Shown: piece after piece, positions 14,764 to 23,415 of the stretch
Numbering within the stretch: the first letter of the stretch is position 1
Layout: each line of letters starts with the position of its first letter
Source of the DNA: Crocinitomix sp.
Lineage (GTDB): Bacteria > Bacteroidota > Bacteroidia > Flavobacteriales_D > Crocinitomicaceae
DNA length: 56,306 nt
NCBI GenBank assembly: GCA_030836155.1
Contig: JAURQI010000142.1
Location: 1 to 56,306 of the forward strand
Reading direction: 5' to 3'
Translations under genes and position numbers: made by a program
Notes under the pieces: generated by a model
Database searches by the model: none
Seen by the model: only the letters and a program-made list of their open reading frames with translations
What the model was told of the DNA's origin: nothing

Positions 14764-17169
14764 ATGAAACATTACTACAAACTACGCAAAAGCTTATTGG
14801 TGGCTTTAGCGATCTTTGGATCTGCTATGATATCCAACGATGCTCTTGCGCAACTTTACCCTTTTGACACGCACACATTTACAAATGGTGGCGCAGAAGG
14901 AAGAACGGGACCAACACTAGGTGCCGTTGTTGCTGAGTACACGGGTATGGGTGCAACTTGGGCATCTGATCCGGCATTCTTAAACATGACCACTCAAGGT
15001 ATTCAAGAATGGACGGTTCCTGCAACTGGTGATTATGAAATTGAAGTAGCTGGTGCTCAAGGAGGATATCATGCCTATACGGTTGATCCTGAAGATGGTG
15101 GTCTAGGTGCTGTTATTACTGGTACATTCGATTTTACCGAAGGACAAGTACTCTACATTTTAGTAGGTCAAGAAGGTGACCCTTCGCAAACTGGGGGTGG
15201 ATTCTCTGAAGACAATGCAGCTCCTGGTGGTGGTGGTGGTTCTTTTGTTTGGGACCCAACTGATGATGCTTTACCATTAATGGCTGCTGGTGGCGGTGGT
15301 GCCGGAGCTTCTCCTGGTGGTTATGCGTTAAAAGATGCAACAATTGCCGATGATGGTAATCCTACTCAAGGTTTATCCAACGGTGGGCTGGACGGAAACG
15401 GAGGGCGAAACAACACTGGATCTTGCAGCTGGTGGGCTGGTGCTGGTGCTGGTTGGTTGACCAACGGTACAGGTGGAAACCAATTCAGTACATACAATTA
15501 CTTACCGGGTAGTAGCGGCGCTCAAGGAGGTCGTAGAGCACTTGAAAATGGATTAGGTGGAGTAAGATGGAATGATGGATCTGATGAAGGCGGTGACGGT
15601 GGCTTCGGCGGCGGTGGCGGCGGAGGTTCCGACAATATGAACGGCGGCGGCGGCGGCGGATTTTCTGGCGGCGGCGGTGGACGTGGTTGTGAAATTAGCC
15701 CTGGTGGCGGTGGATCATACAACGGCGGAATCGACCAAACAAATGTTGTTGCTAATACAGGCCATGGGTATGTAACGATTACGCAATTATGTGAGCCTCT
15801 TACAGTTTCTATAACTGATATAGGTGTATGTATTGGCGAAGAAATCACAATTACGGGTACTTCTCCAACAGGAGGAACAATAACTTGGGATATGGGTGTT
15901 ATAAACGGAGTTCCGTTCACACCAGTTTTAGGAGCAACTACTGTTACTGCTACTTCTACTAGCCCTGATGATTGCCCATATGCAGTTACTGTATATGCTT
16001 CTGAAGTGCCTGAAATTACCGCGAACTCTAGCTTACCTTCTGCTTGTGAAGGAGCTGTTATCACTCTTTGGGGTGAGGGCGGTATGGCTGTTGATGATGA
16101 AGAAATTTATACTTGGACTGGTACTGATGGATCTACTCCTGAAGATAGTGTTGCTTTCCCTGCTGCAGATGGATCTGTTACTTATACAGTCTCTGGATCT
16201 TACCTTGGTTGCGCAGGACCAGATGCTGAAATCACTTTAGTTAGTGCTCCTCAACCGGATGTTGAAGGAACTGCTACTCCTGAGCAAGTTTGTTTAGGTG
16301 AATCATATGTATTAACTGGTAGTGGTGATGGTGCTGTAACTTTCGAATGGGGCGCTTTAATTGAGGACGGCGAGCCAGTAACACCAGCTGCTGCAGGAAC
16401 ATTTGCACACATGGTTGTAGGTTTCTCTGATGACGGTTGTACTGATACCGCTTTTGTATTCGTAGATGTATTGCCTACACCGATTGTTGATGCAGGTGAT
16501 GACTTCACAGTATGTTCAGAAGATGACATCACATTAATGGGATCTGGTGCTATGACATACGAGTGGGATCCTGCTGTAACCGATGGTGAAGCTTTCCCTG
16601 CTGTTGCCGGAGAAACTACTTATACGGTGACTGGTACAGACATGAATGGATGTACTGATGATGACGAAATCGTTGTAACTGCTATAGAGCGTCCGTATGT
16701 CGCTTCTTCAGTTGTAACGGATGAGTATTATGGTTATGATGGTGCTATTGACATTACTGCTGCTGGTGGTTCTGGAGATTACATTTACTCATGGTCTCAT
16801 GGTCCAACTACGGAAGATGTTGACGGATTAACTTCAGGTGTTATTTATACAGTAACAATTGATGATATCACAACTGAGCCAGGATTATGCTCAGGTGAAG
16901 AGTCATTCGCGCTTATGCGTTTCATCGGTATTGGTGAAAGTGAGCAAAATGGAATTACAGCATATCCTAACCCTACAAATGATCAAGTGACTATTTCTTA
17001 CAACGGAGCATTTAACTACGTTGTAGTAAATATGCTTGGTGAAGAAATCATGACTGGTAATGGTTATGATAACGCAATTATCTCAATGGAGGAATTAGCA
17101 AACGGAACGTATATCGTTCAGGTTAACGCTAACGAAAAAACAAACTTCATTCAGATTGTAAAGCAATAG
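14764..17169 (+). CDS. T9SS type A cargo protein with an ALK/LTK-like glycine-rich domain and Ig/PKD-like repeats
   Basis: The 801-residue protein has a signal peptide (about 29 residues). Residues 30-340 then form a Gly-rich region with poly-Gly runs and the sequence of ALK/LTK-type glycine-rich domains: GQVLYILVGQEGD, PGGGGGSFVWD, MAAGGGGAG, GGGGSYNGG and finally GHGYVTI. Residues 345-690 are Cys-containing Ig/PKD-like repeats of about 85 residues. A T9SS type A sorting domain closes the protein (ITAYPNPTNDQVTISY, ending FIQIVKQ). It is probably an adhesive or matrix protein on the cell surface. Its base composition in 15.6-15.7 kb is far more GC-rich than the surroundings. A terminator follows. 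Confidence 0.88.
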   Translation: MKHYYKLRKSLLVALAIFGSAMISNDALAQLYPFDTHTFTNGGAEGRTGPTLGAVVAEYTGMGATWASDPAFLNMTTQGIQEWTVPATGDYEIEVAGAQGGYHAYTVDPEDGGLGAVITGTFDFTEGQVLYILVGQEGDPSQTGGGFSEDNAAPGGGGGSFVWDPTDDALPLMAAGGGGAGASPGGYALKDATIADDGNPTQGLSNGGLDGNGGRNNTGSCSWWAGAGAGWLTNGTGGNQFSTYNYLPGSSGAQGGRRALENGLGGVRWNDGSDEGGDGGFGGGGGGGSDNMNGGGGGGFSGGGGGRGCEISPGGGGSYNGGIDQTNVVANTGHGYVTITQLCEPLTVSITDIGVCIGEEITITGTSPTGGTITWDMGVINGVPFTPVLGATTVTATSTSPDDCPYAVTVYASEVPEITANSSLPSACEGAVITLWGEGGMAVDDEEIYTWTGTDGSTPEDSVAFPAADGSVTYTVSGSYLGCAGPDAEITLVSAPQPDVEGTATPEQVCLGESYVLTGSGDGAVTFEWGALIEDGEPVTPAAAGTFAHMVVGFSDDGCTDTAFVFVDVLPTPIVDAGDDFTVCSEDDITLMGSGAMTYEWDPAVTDGEAFPAVAGETTYTVTGTDMNGCTDDDEIVVTAIERPYVASSVVTDEYYGYDGAIDITAAGGSGDYIYSWSHGPTTEDVDGLTSGVIYTVTIDDITTEPGLCSGEESFALMRFIGIGESEQNGITAYPNPTNDQVTISYNGAFNYVVVNMLGEEIMTGNGYDNAIISMEELANGTYIVQVNANEKTNFIQIVKQ

Positions 17170-17190
17170 TCTTAGAATAAGATTACATAT

Positions 17191-17223
17191 AAAACCGCCA
17201 GTTTCTGACTGGCGGTTTTTTTA
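17191..17223 (+). terminator. Terminator of the Gly-rich T9SS gene
   Basis: AAAACCGCCAGT and ACTGGCGGTTTT pair around a short loop (TTCTG) and are followed by further T. It lies 21 bases after the stop codon. Confidence 0.9.
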
Positions 17224-17577
17224 TGCCTTATATTTTCTGCCATCCCATGGATCTTCATGTGTAATGGTATCTGTTTGAAACAGTAAAAACACCGGGTTCA
17301 AATGAAAGCCGATACGCGATGGAACTCAATGCGTCAACTCAGTTGTTAATAAGATATGTAAGATCTTGTTCTGACGAACTAGATTGATTGATCAACTGCA
17401 TTATATCGCAAATGAATTAAATCGACATTCATCAATCCACTCTTTGTAAATCGCAGGCTCAATTAATCGAACCAATTGGCCAAAGGTAAAGGCACGGGAT
17501 AGAAATTTAGATGAGGACAAAAGAAACAGATTATCATTTGGGCTAACGATTCATCAAGAAACTACACGTCTTACAAC
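17224..17577. other. Non-coding stretch between the T9SS gene and the sterol-desaturase gene
   Basis: The region is bounded by terminators on both sides. I see no tRNA, no known RNA structure and no convincing gene. A minus-strand frame around 17425-17500 reads FTFGQLVRLIEPAIYKEWID before a stop. It looks protein-like and could be a decayed gene, but I cannot assign it. Confidence 0.4.
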
Positions 17578-17616
17578 AAAAAAACACCCTGCTGATCACA
17601 GATCAACAGGGTGTTT
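17578..17616 (-). terminator. Terminator of the sterol-desaturase gene (possibly bidirectional)
   Basis: ACACCCTG and CAGGGTGT pair, extended inward by TGATC/GATCA. An A-run precedes it on the plus strand, which is a T-run on the minus strand. Confidence 0.8.
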
Positions 17617-17638
17617 TAGAATTTTTTTGACTTACCTA

Positions 17639-18598
17639 CTACTCGTCAGGTCCTTTTCCAAAACCGTAAAATAACTGTCCAAAAAAGGTTTTAGGAAATT
17701 TAGCGACATTATTGAAGCCTAACTTTATATCCCTTCCTTCTGATGGGATATAATTTGTTCTGAATATATAATCCCAGATACTCAATGAGATTCCAAAATT
17801 AACCCCATGACGACGATCTTCTGGTAGCTCTTCAGCATGATGCCAGATATGCATTTTAGGATTGTTAAAAATATATTTTAAAGGGCCGTAAGACCAATTT
17901 AAATTAGCATGATTTAAATGTCCGATGGCGATAGTAGTAAAGTAAACAAGGTAAGCCATTTCCGGAACAAAACCACCTATCAGCATCAACATGATATATT
18001 TCATAGGTGTATAGAAAACATTCTCCATCCAGTGAAAACGCAAGTGAGCAGCAAAGCCCATTTGCTCAACCGAGTGATGTACTTTATGAAAACGCCATAA
18101 GAAATTAAAGCGGTGCAGTAATACATGGGTAAACCACTGAATAAAATCAAGCGCAATAAAGAAGATTATCAATTGCAACCAAAGCGGGTAAGAACTCATA
18201 TCAACAATTGCTAAACTTGATAAACTGCCGCCAAACAAATCTTGAACACCCATTTCTACCAAATTTGAGAAGGCTGTAAATATGACCAACTTAAAGATGT
18301 AGAAATTGAAAAACATATAAAACGCATCCAACCAAAAATCTTTTCTAAAAATCGGCTGATTTTTGCGCCAAGGGAATAATATCTCGAGGCCCCAAACAAT
18401 CAGCGACAGCAGAATCAGGCCCCAAAAATAATTTTCGTACCAATTTACCTGAAAGGTGATTTCTTTCCAGATATAAGATCCATAACCAGCGAAAGTTTCG
18501 AAAAAAACTTCTCCATAACCTTTTTCGTCCTGTGCGTGTGATAGTGTCGGCATGATCACACCCAGCCCCATTAATAAATAATACTTTAAATTTTTCAT
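17639..18598 (-). CDS. Sterol desaturase / fatty acid hydroxylase family membrane protein
   Basis: The 319-residue protein has the di-iron His clusters of this superfamily: HVLLH (with FTHVLLHRF), HKVHH, HLNHANL and HIWHH. Several long hydrophobic segments place the active site at the inner membrane. It hydroxylates or desaturates a lipid, but the substrate cannot be read. Ahead of the first membrane segment it carries a cleavable-looking signal peptide ending SHAQDEKG. Its terminator lies downstream. An 8-bp dyad at 18613-18633 sits 15 bp before the ATG, in the region shared with divergent kbl. Confidence 0.87.
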   Translation of the reverse strand: MKNLKYYLLMGLGVIMPTLSHAQDEKGYGEVFFETFAGYGSYIWKEITFQVNWYENYFWGLILLSLIVWGLEILFPWRKNQPIFRKDFWLDAFYMFFNFYIFKLVIFTAFSNLVEMGVQDLFGGSLSSLAIVDMSSYPLWLQLIIFFIALDFIQWFTHVLLHRFNFLWRFHKVHHSVEQMGFAAHLRFHWMENVFYTPMKYIMLMLIGGFVPEMAYLVYFTTIAIGHLNHANLNWSYGPLKYIFNNPKMHIWHHAEELPEDRRHGVNFGISLSIWDYIFRTNYIPSEGRDIKLGFNNVAKFPKTFFGQLFYGFGKGPDE

Positions 18599-18612
18599 GT
18601 CTTCATTAATCT

Positions 18613-18633
18613 AAACATGTTAAATACATGTTT
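18613..18633. repeat. 8-bp inverted repeat in the kbl/desaturase intergenic region
   Basis: AAACATGT and ACATGTTT are exact reverse complements with a five-base spacer, TAAAT. The dyad starts 15 bp upstream of the desaturase ATG on the minus strand. Confidence 0.5.
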
Positions 18634-18724
18634 GGTTTATTTTGTCTTTATCATATTGAGTCAGAAAGCCTCATTTTACTCCCCATCAATACAATATCAT
18701 TCGAAAATAGTTAAACTGAATCAT

Positions 18725-18732
18725 TATCTTTG
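18725..18732 (+). promoter_or_regulatory. TAnnTTTG box of kbl
   Basis: TATCTTTG is an exact -7 consensus. Its last G is the first base of a GTG that could be taken for the kbl start, so that GTG cannot be the true start. The ATG at 18759 fits. Confidence 0.6.
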
Positions 18733-18758
18733 TGCCAAACATTACAAAGGAAAAGACC

Positions 18759-19949
18759 ATGATAGGAAAATTGGAAAAACAACTACAGGAAGAGCTTGCA
18801 TCTATCAAAGATGCGGGTTTATATAAAGAAGAACGTATCATTGTTTCACCACAAGGTGCAGAAGTAAAATTAGATAATGGAGATGACGTGGTCATCATGT
18901 GTGCCAATAACTATCTGGGGTTGTCCTCTCATCCTAGTGTCATTGAAGGTGCAAAAAAAGCACTTGACACGCATGGTTTTGGAATGTCCTCTGTCCGTTT
19001 TATTTGCGGAACCCAAGATATTCATAAGACGCTTGAAAAGAAGATCGCTGATTTTCTTGGAATGGAAGACACAATTCTATACGCTGCAGCATTTGATGCA
19101 AACGGCGGCGTATTTGAACCGCTATTTACCAAAGAAGATGCAATAATTTCTGATGAATTAAACCACGCATCGATCATTGACGGTGTTCGTTTATGTAAAG
19201 CAGCACGCTATCGTTATAAGAACTCTGACATGGCTGATCTAGAAGAGCAATTAAAGGCAGCGCAGGAACATAGAAATCGTATTATTGTTACAGATGGTGT
19301 TTTCTCAATGGATGGTTATGTTGCCAAATTAGATCAGATTTGTGATTTAGCTGAAAAATATGACGCGATGGTCATGGTCGACGATTGTCACGCTACTGGT
19401 TTTATCGGTAAAACGGGTCGTGGTACTCATGAGCACAATGGTGTAATGGGACGTGTTGATATCATAACTGGTACGTTAGGAAAAGCATTAGGTGGAGCAA
19501 TGGGTGGTTTTACATCTGGTAAAAAAGAAGTCATTGAAATGCTTCGTCAGCGCTCTCGTCCCTATCTTTTCTCAAACTCTTTAGCGCCTAGTATTGTTGG
19601 AGCTTCAAATGCAGTATTTGACATTTTAAGCAATTCAACAGAGCTTCGCGATCAATTAGAAGAAAATACCAATTATTTTAAAGCAGGCATTAAAAGAATC
19701 GGTTTGGAAATTAGAGAAGGTGATTCGCCAATTGTTCCGGTTATGTTATACGATGCTAAAATTGCTCAAGAGTTTGCAAACCGTTTATTGGCTGAGGGTG
19801 TATACGCAATTGGATTCTTCTACCCTGTTGTGCCAAAAGATTTAGCTCGTATTCGTGTTCAACTTTCTGCAGCACATACAAAAGCTCATTTAGATAAAGC
19901 CATCAATGCTTTTGAAAAAGTCGGTAAAGAATTAGGAGTGATTAAATGA
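18759..19949 (+). CDS. kbl: Glycine C-acetyltransferase (2-amino-3-ketobutyrate CoA ligase)
   Basis: This PLP alpha-oxoamine synthase cleaves 2-amino-3-ketobutyrate with CoA to glycine and acetyl-CoA, the second step of threonine degradation. Motifs include [33 protein letters not shown] and the PLP lysine in [26 protein letters not shown] is also present. The ATG at 18759, just after AAAGGAAAAGACC, gives 396 residues. A longer GTG start at 18732 lies inside the promoter box. The downstream lipoprotein gene overlaps by four bases. No tdh gene is adjacent. Confidence 0.93.
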   Translation: MIGKLEKQLQEELASIKDAGLYKEERIIVSPQGAEVKLDNGDDVVIMCANNYLGLSSHPSVIEGAKKALDTHGFGMSSVRFICGTQDIHKTLEKKIADFLGMEDTILYAAAFDANGGVFEPLFTKEDAIISDELNHASIIDGVRLCKAARYRYKNSDMADLEEQLKAAQEHRNRIIVTDGVFSMDGYVAKLDQICDLAEKYDAMVMVDDCHATGFIGKTGRGTHEHNGVMGRVDIITGTLGKALGGAMGGFTSGKKEVIEMLRQRSRPYLFSNSLAPSIVGASNAVFDILSNSTELRDQLEENTNYFKAGIKRIGLEIREGDSPIVPVMLYDAKIAQEFANRLLAEGVYAIGFFYPVVPKDLARIRVQLSAAHTKAHLDKAINAFEKVGKELGVIK

Positions 19950-20977
19950 GAAAAGCAATAAGTCATATATGCACCATTTTTTTGGTCTTGCTCGCTGCAA
20001 GTTGTGGTAACGAGACAGAAAATGAAATAACTACGGGTAATGTTATTGAAATTGCCCCTTCTCAGGCTGAACTCGATGAATTAAAACTGGAAAAGGAACC
20101 GAAGATTATCCAGGACTTTTTTGCGGTAGATGAAGTTGTAATCGGGTCAGACTTTTGTTATGATCTTGAAGAAGCTAAATCGCTTATATTAGGAGATAGC
20201 ACTCCCGAAAACTGGACGCAATTTGAAGTCCATGATAATTATTTCACGCTCTATAATCGAACCTGCAAAGGAATGCTCGAATTTATGGAATTTGAAATGG
20301 GAGGCGAGTCTTATGCCTTTTTAAGTCAGATGAATTCAAGCATTCAGCAGTTTGATTTTCTAAAATGGGATGCTGCTAAAGCTATTTGGGTTGAACAATC
20401 CTTTTATCCAAGTCCGTCTTTAGAAGATTATTTTGCAGGAATAACGGATCAAGAGTATAAAACCGTTAAAGAATATGGTGCTGATTTTATCTACATCGAT
20501 CCCGGATCAAAATCAGCCACCTTTGTTTTCTCTGAGTTAAATACCCAACTCAACATGGGTGAAAAAGAGTTATTGGAATTTGACTTAAAACCAACTTATA
20601 CTTTTGACTTATTAACGGATAAAAAAGAGTTGTATTTAAAAGCGTCACCATTAAGTGTTGCAGCATCTGATCAGTTTTATTTTGTCGCTTATTCAAAGAC
20701 AAAAAATCGTTCGGAAAGCTTTGGTAAAAAATATAATGACGTTTTGGCTGCTTTGTATAATTACCCTGTTAATACACAAATCATTACCTACGGTGAAAAC
20801 GATTTTGACGTCTACTTTCCTGCCGACACGTTTAACTTCAGTCATATGGAACAATTTGAAGTAAGAGACGGCTTTTGGTTTTACCATAAAGGATATGAGC
20901 CACTAGATCTTGGATTAGACCAAGAAACAGATGTTATTATCCAACGCGCCCAGGCATATTTTGGGGGCGAAGAGTGA
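19946..20977 (+). CDS. Lipoprotein of unknown function downstream of kbl
   Basis: The signal sequence [17 protein letters not shown] places the lipobox cysteine at residue 20. The mature part of about 320 residues shows no domain I recognise. It is rich in acidic and aromatic residues, with [16 protein letters not shown] and a C-terminal [14 protein letters not shown]. It overlaps kbl by four bases and so shares its transcript, which suggests expression with threonine/glycine metabolism but no clear functional link. Confidence 0.8.
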   Translation: MRKAISHICTIFLVLLAASCGNETENEITTGNVIEIAPSQAELDELKLEKEPKIIQDFFAVDEVVIGSDFCYDLEEAKSLILGDSTPENWTQFEVHDNYFTLYNRTCKGMLEFMEFEMGGESYAFLSQMNSSIQQFDFLKWDAAKAIWVEQSFYPSPSLEDYFAGITDQEYKTVKEYGADFIYIDPGSKSATFVFSELNTQLNMGEKELLEFDLKPTYTFDLLTDKKELYLKASPLSVAASDQFYFVAYSKTKNRSESFGKKYNDVLAALYNYPVNTQIITYGENDFDVYFPADTFNFSHMEQFEVRDGFWFYHKGYEPLDLGLDQETDVIIQRAQAYFGGEE

Positions 20978-21032
20978 ACATAATTTTATCATTCTTGTTG
21001 TTTCTGATTGAAAAAGAGTATAAATTCGCTTT

Positions 21033-21482
21033 ATGATTTTGGCATTATCACTTATCGGGGCTTTCATTTTTATGGAGTTTATGGCTTGGTTTACACATAA
21101 GTATATCATGCATGGTTTTCTCTGGAATTTGCATGAGGATCATCATCAGCCAACTGGAAAGACATTTCAAAAAAACGATCTGTTCTTTCTAATTTTTGCT
21201 ATTCCGTCTTGGTTGAATATCATGTTTGGTTTCATTTATCAGAATGATGTGATGATCGGCATCGGATTTGGTATTGCGGTTTATGGTTTTGTCTATTTCC
21301 TTGTTCATGATGTTTTGATTCACCGCAGAAAAAAATGGTTCGACAATATCAATAACCGTTATTTCCGAGCAGTGCGAAAAGCGCATAAAGTGCACCATAA
21401 AAACATGTACAAAGAGGACGGTGCCTGTTTTGGTATGTTATTATTTCCTTGGAAACACTATAGAGACGCTGTTAAATCCTAG
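21033..21482 (+). CDS. crtZ: Beta-carotene hydroxylase, CrtZ type
   Basis: This non-heme di-iron enzyme adds 3-hydroxyl groups to beta-carotene rings, giving zeaxanthin. The 149-residue length and four His boxes match CrtZ: HKYIMH (residues 22-27), HEDHH (34-38), HDVLIH and HKVHH. Hydrophobic segments lie between them, and LWNLHEDHH plus FRAVRKAHKVHH are typical of the family. A TAAATTCG box, one base from consensus, lies just upstream at 21021-21028. No other carotenoid gene is in the window. Confidence 0.9.
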   Translation: MILALSLIGAFIFMEFMAWFTHKYIMHGFLWNLHEDHHQPTGKTFQKNDLFFLIFAIPSWLNIMFGFIYQNDVMIGIGFGIAVYGFVYFLVHDVLIHRRKKWFDNINNRYFRAVRKAHKVHHKNMYKEDGACFGMLLFPWKHYRDAVKS

Positions 21483-21567
21483 ATTGTTTTAGCTTCATCT
21501 ATTTTGACGAAAAACCTGTGGTCAATTGCTTGGCTGTTTGTATATTAAGCTCACTAAACATTGAATA

Positions 21568-22434
21568 GTGCAAGCCAACCTAGACCAAATTTATAAGGAC
21601 GTAGATTTTCTGACGAAAATTAATCCCCCTCGCAACTTTCAAAACATGTCGTCACTGGCTGCTGTTTGCGATTATATTAAGTATGAAATCAAATTGGCCG
21701 GTGGTGAACCTAAAGAACAAACTTGGACGGCGCAAGGAGAGACCTACACCAATATTATTGTCTCCTATTTACCCGAAAAAGAAGAAAAATTAATTGTAGG
21801 TGCACATTATGATGTGTGCGGTAATCAGCCCGGCGCAGACGATAATGCCAGCGCTGTGGCGGGACTATTAGAAAGCATTCGGATCATATTTCAACAACAA
21901 CCTGATTTGGATTACGGTATTGAATTTGTCGCTTATTGTCTAGAAGAACCTCCTTTTTTTGGAACGGATGAAATGGGAAGTTATATACACGCCAAATCGC
22001 TTCATGACGCTAATACGCCAGTTATAGGCATGATTTGTTTTGAGATGATCGGCTATTTTTCCGACGAGCCGAATTCTCAAACTTATCCTACAGAGGCCTT
22101 AGCTGCCATTTATCCAAGTACGGCCAATTTTATTGTTGTTGTAGGAACCGAAAAGTATCATGATTTTAATTCACTCGTGCATGTTAGGATGCTACCTGAA
22201 GCAAGAATAGATGTGCAATTAATCAGTTTTCCCGATTCCAATAATTCCTTGTCTGCTTTATCTGATCACCATAATTATTGGAGATTTGGTTACCCCGCTT
22301 TAATGATCAATGACACCTCGTTTATTCGTAACCCACATTATCATGAGTCAACTGATACGATTGACACCTTAGACTTTGAAAAAATGACCGCTGTTATTGA
22401 TGCGGTTTATAACGCCATCACCCATTTAAAATGA
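21568..22434 (+). CDS. M28-family zinc peptidase, no signal peptide
   Basis: The metal site is read as AHYDVCG, GADDNASAVAGLLE (bridging Asp) and CLEEPPFFGTDEMGS (catalytic Glu). MICFEMIGYFSDE and the late SDHHNYWRFG follow. No signal peptide is visible, so it differs from the M28 protein at 13.2 kb and is probably cytoplasmic. The 288-residue frame has only one reasonable start, GTG at 21568; the next ATG would remove about 25 conserved-looking residues. Its stop overlaps the DHFR-like gene by four bases. Confidence 0.88.
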   Translation: MQANLDQIYKDVDFLTKINPPRNFQNMSSLAAVCDYIKYEIKLAGGEPKEQTWTAQGETYTNIIVSYLPEKEEKLIVGAHYDVCGNQPGADDNASAVAGLLESIRIIFQQQPDLDYGIEFVAYCLEEPPFFGTDEMGSYIHAKSLHDANTPVIGMICFEMIGYFSDEPNSQTYPTEALAAIYPSTANFIVVVGTEKYHDFNSLVHVRMLPEARIDVQLISFPDSNNSLSALSDHHNYWRFGYPALMINDTSFIRNPHYHESTDTIDTLDFEKMTAVIDAVYNAITHLK

Positions 22435-22973
22435 GAACAAAAAACTCCATATTTATCGCCACCAGTTTAGACGGCTTCATCGCCGATCAAAATGGAAACA
22501 TCGATTGGCTGCACCAGATTCCGAATCCGGATGGAGATGACATGGGTTATCGCGCTTTTATGGGTGAAATTGATGCCCTTTTAATGGGAAGAAACACGTA
22601 CGAAACCGTCCTTAGTTTTGATATGGACTGGCCTTATGACCAACCTGTTTTTGTGCTCAGCACTACACTCAATAGCGTTCCAAAAGAACTAGAAGGAAAG
22701 GTGTTTTTAAAAAAGGGAGACCTCTCCGTTATTCTATCTGAAATCAAGGAGGCGGGATACCATCATCTCTATATTGACGGAGGAAAAACAATTCAGCGTT
22801 TTCTGGAACAAGATTTGATTGATGAAATGATCATAACGTCCATACCCATTTTATTGGGGGGAGGAACGCCTCTGTTTGGATCAAACGATAAACGGTTAGC
22901 ATTTACCTGCACAAACACAAAAAGATTTGTAAATGCGGTGGCACAAAATCACTACACGCGCAACCGCGATTAA
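22431..22973 (+). CDS. Dihydrofolate-reductase-fold protein (RibD C-terminal domain family)
   Basis: The 180-residue protein opens with SIFIATSLDGFIADQNGNIDWL, the N-terminal strand and loop of RibD-C/YyaP-type reductases. LLMGRNTYETV, FVLSTTL, LYIDGGKTIQRFL and ITSIPILLGGGTPLF follow. These are the nucleotide-binding elements of the fold. The family is named for pyrimidine-reductase relatives of DHFR, but the substrate of stand-alone members is usually unknown. It overlaps the M28 gene upstream by four bases and is followed four bases later by a secreted-protein gene. Confidence 0.87.
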   Translation: MRTKNSIFIATSLDGFIADQNGNIDWLHQIPNPDGDDMGYRAFMGEIDALLMGRNTYETVLSFDMDWPYDQPVFVLSTTLNSVPKELEGKVFLKKGDLSVILSEIKEAGYHHLYIDGGKTIQRFLEQDLIDEMIITSIPILLGGGTPLFGSNDKRLAFTCTNTKRFVNAVAQNHYTRNRD

Positions 22974-22977
22974 AATA

Positions 22978-23412
22978 ATGATAATGAAAAAAATTCTCTT
23001 CTTATTGCTTGGCTTCCTGATGCTTCAAACAGCAAATGCCCAATTACAACCTCAGCTTGAAAATCCAGACGCCGAACCGAACTGTAAAATGATTCGGAAT
23101 AATTCTTTTCTCAATCGTGAACCGAATGGCAAAAACACCCCCGATTATCAAATTGTGTTTTCAGATGGTTTTGTTACCGAATACCTCGAAGGCGGGAAAT
23201 ATTATGTCAGAACGAAAGTAACTTTTACTTCTCCTTGCGAATACACCTCTACTGTTGTTGAAGTGACCAAGCCTCACTTTTCGATTAAAGTTGGCGACAC
23301 TTTTCGCACAACCATACTTGCAACTTCGACGGCCAATGGGTTGATTAAAATCAAAATCCAAATGAACGGTACTACAAATTTCATTATCCTCGAACAGATA
23401 AAGAAATCGTAA
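22978..23412 (+). CDS. Small secreted protein of unknown function
   Basis: The signal peptide MIMKKILFLLLGFLMLQTANA supports a start at 22978 or at 22984. An in-frame ATG at 22933 would overlap the DHFR-like gene and add unrelated residues. The mature part of about 120 residues has a few cysteines and a beta-rich composition (FVTEYLEGGKYYVRTKVTF). I recognise no domain. It is the last gene before a convergent outer-membrane protein gene, whose stop lies three bases away. Confidence 0.72.
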   Translation: MIMKKILFLLLGFLMLQTANAQLQPQLENPDAEPNCKMIRNNSFLNREPNGKNTPDYQIVFSDGFVTEYLEGGKYYVRTKVTFTSPCEYTSTVVEVTKPHFSIKVGDTFRTTILATSTANGLIKIKIQMNGTTNFIILEQIKKS

Positions 23413-23415
23413 GAT

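Noticed and set aside
15522-16064. Proline-rich 180-residue frame on the minus strand
   Set aside because: It is the antisense shadow of the Gly-rich coding tract; the plus-strand gene explains it.
17296-17320. GGGTTCAAAT resembling a tRNA T-loop
   Set aside because: The flanking bases do not form a T-stem and no acceptor stem or anticodon arm could be drawn.
17425-17510. A minus-strand frame reading FTFGQLVRLIEPAIYKEWID that looks protein-like, perhaps a transposase relic
   Set aside because: It is only about 30 codons before a stop, no inverted or target repeats flank it, and the match to any transposase family was too weak to call.
18732-18758. GTG start extending kbl by nine codons
   Set aside because: The GTG lies within the TATCTTTG promoter box, and the added residues are not typical of the family.
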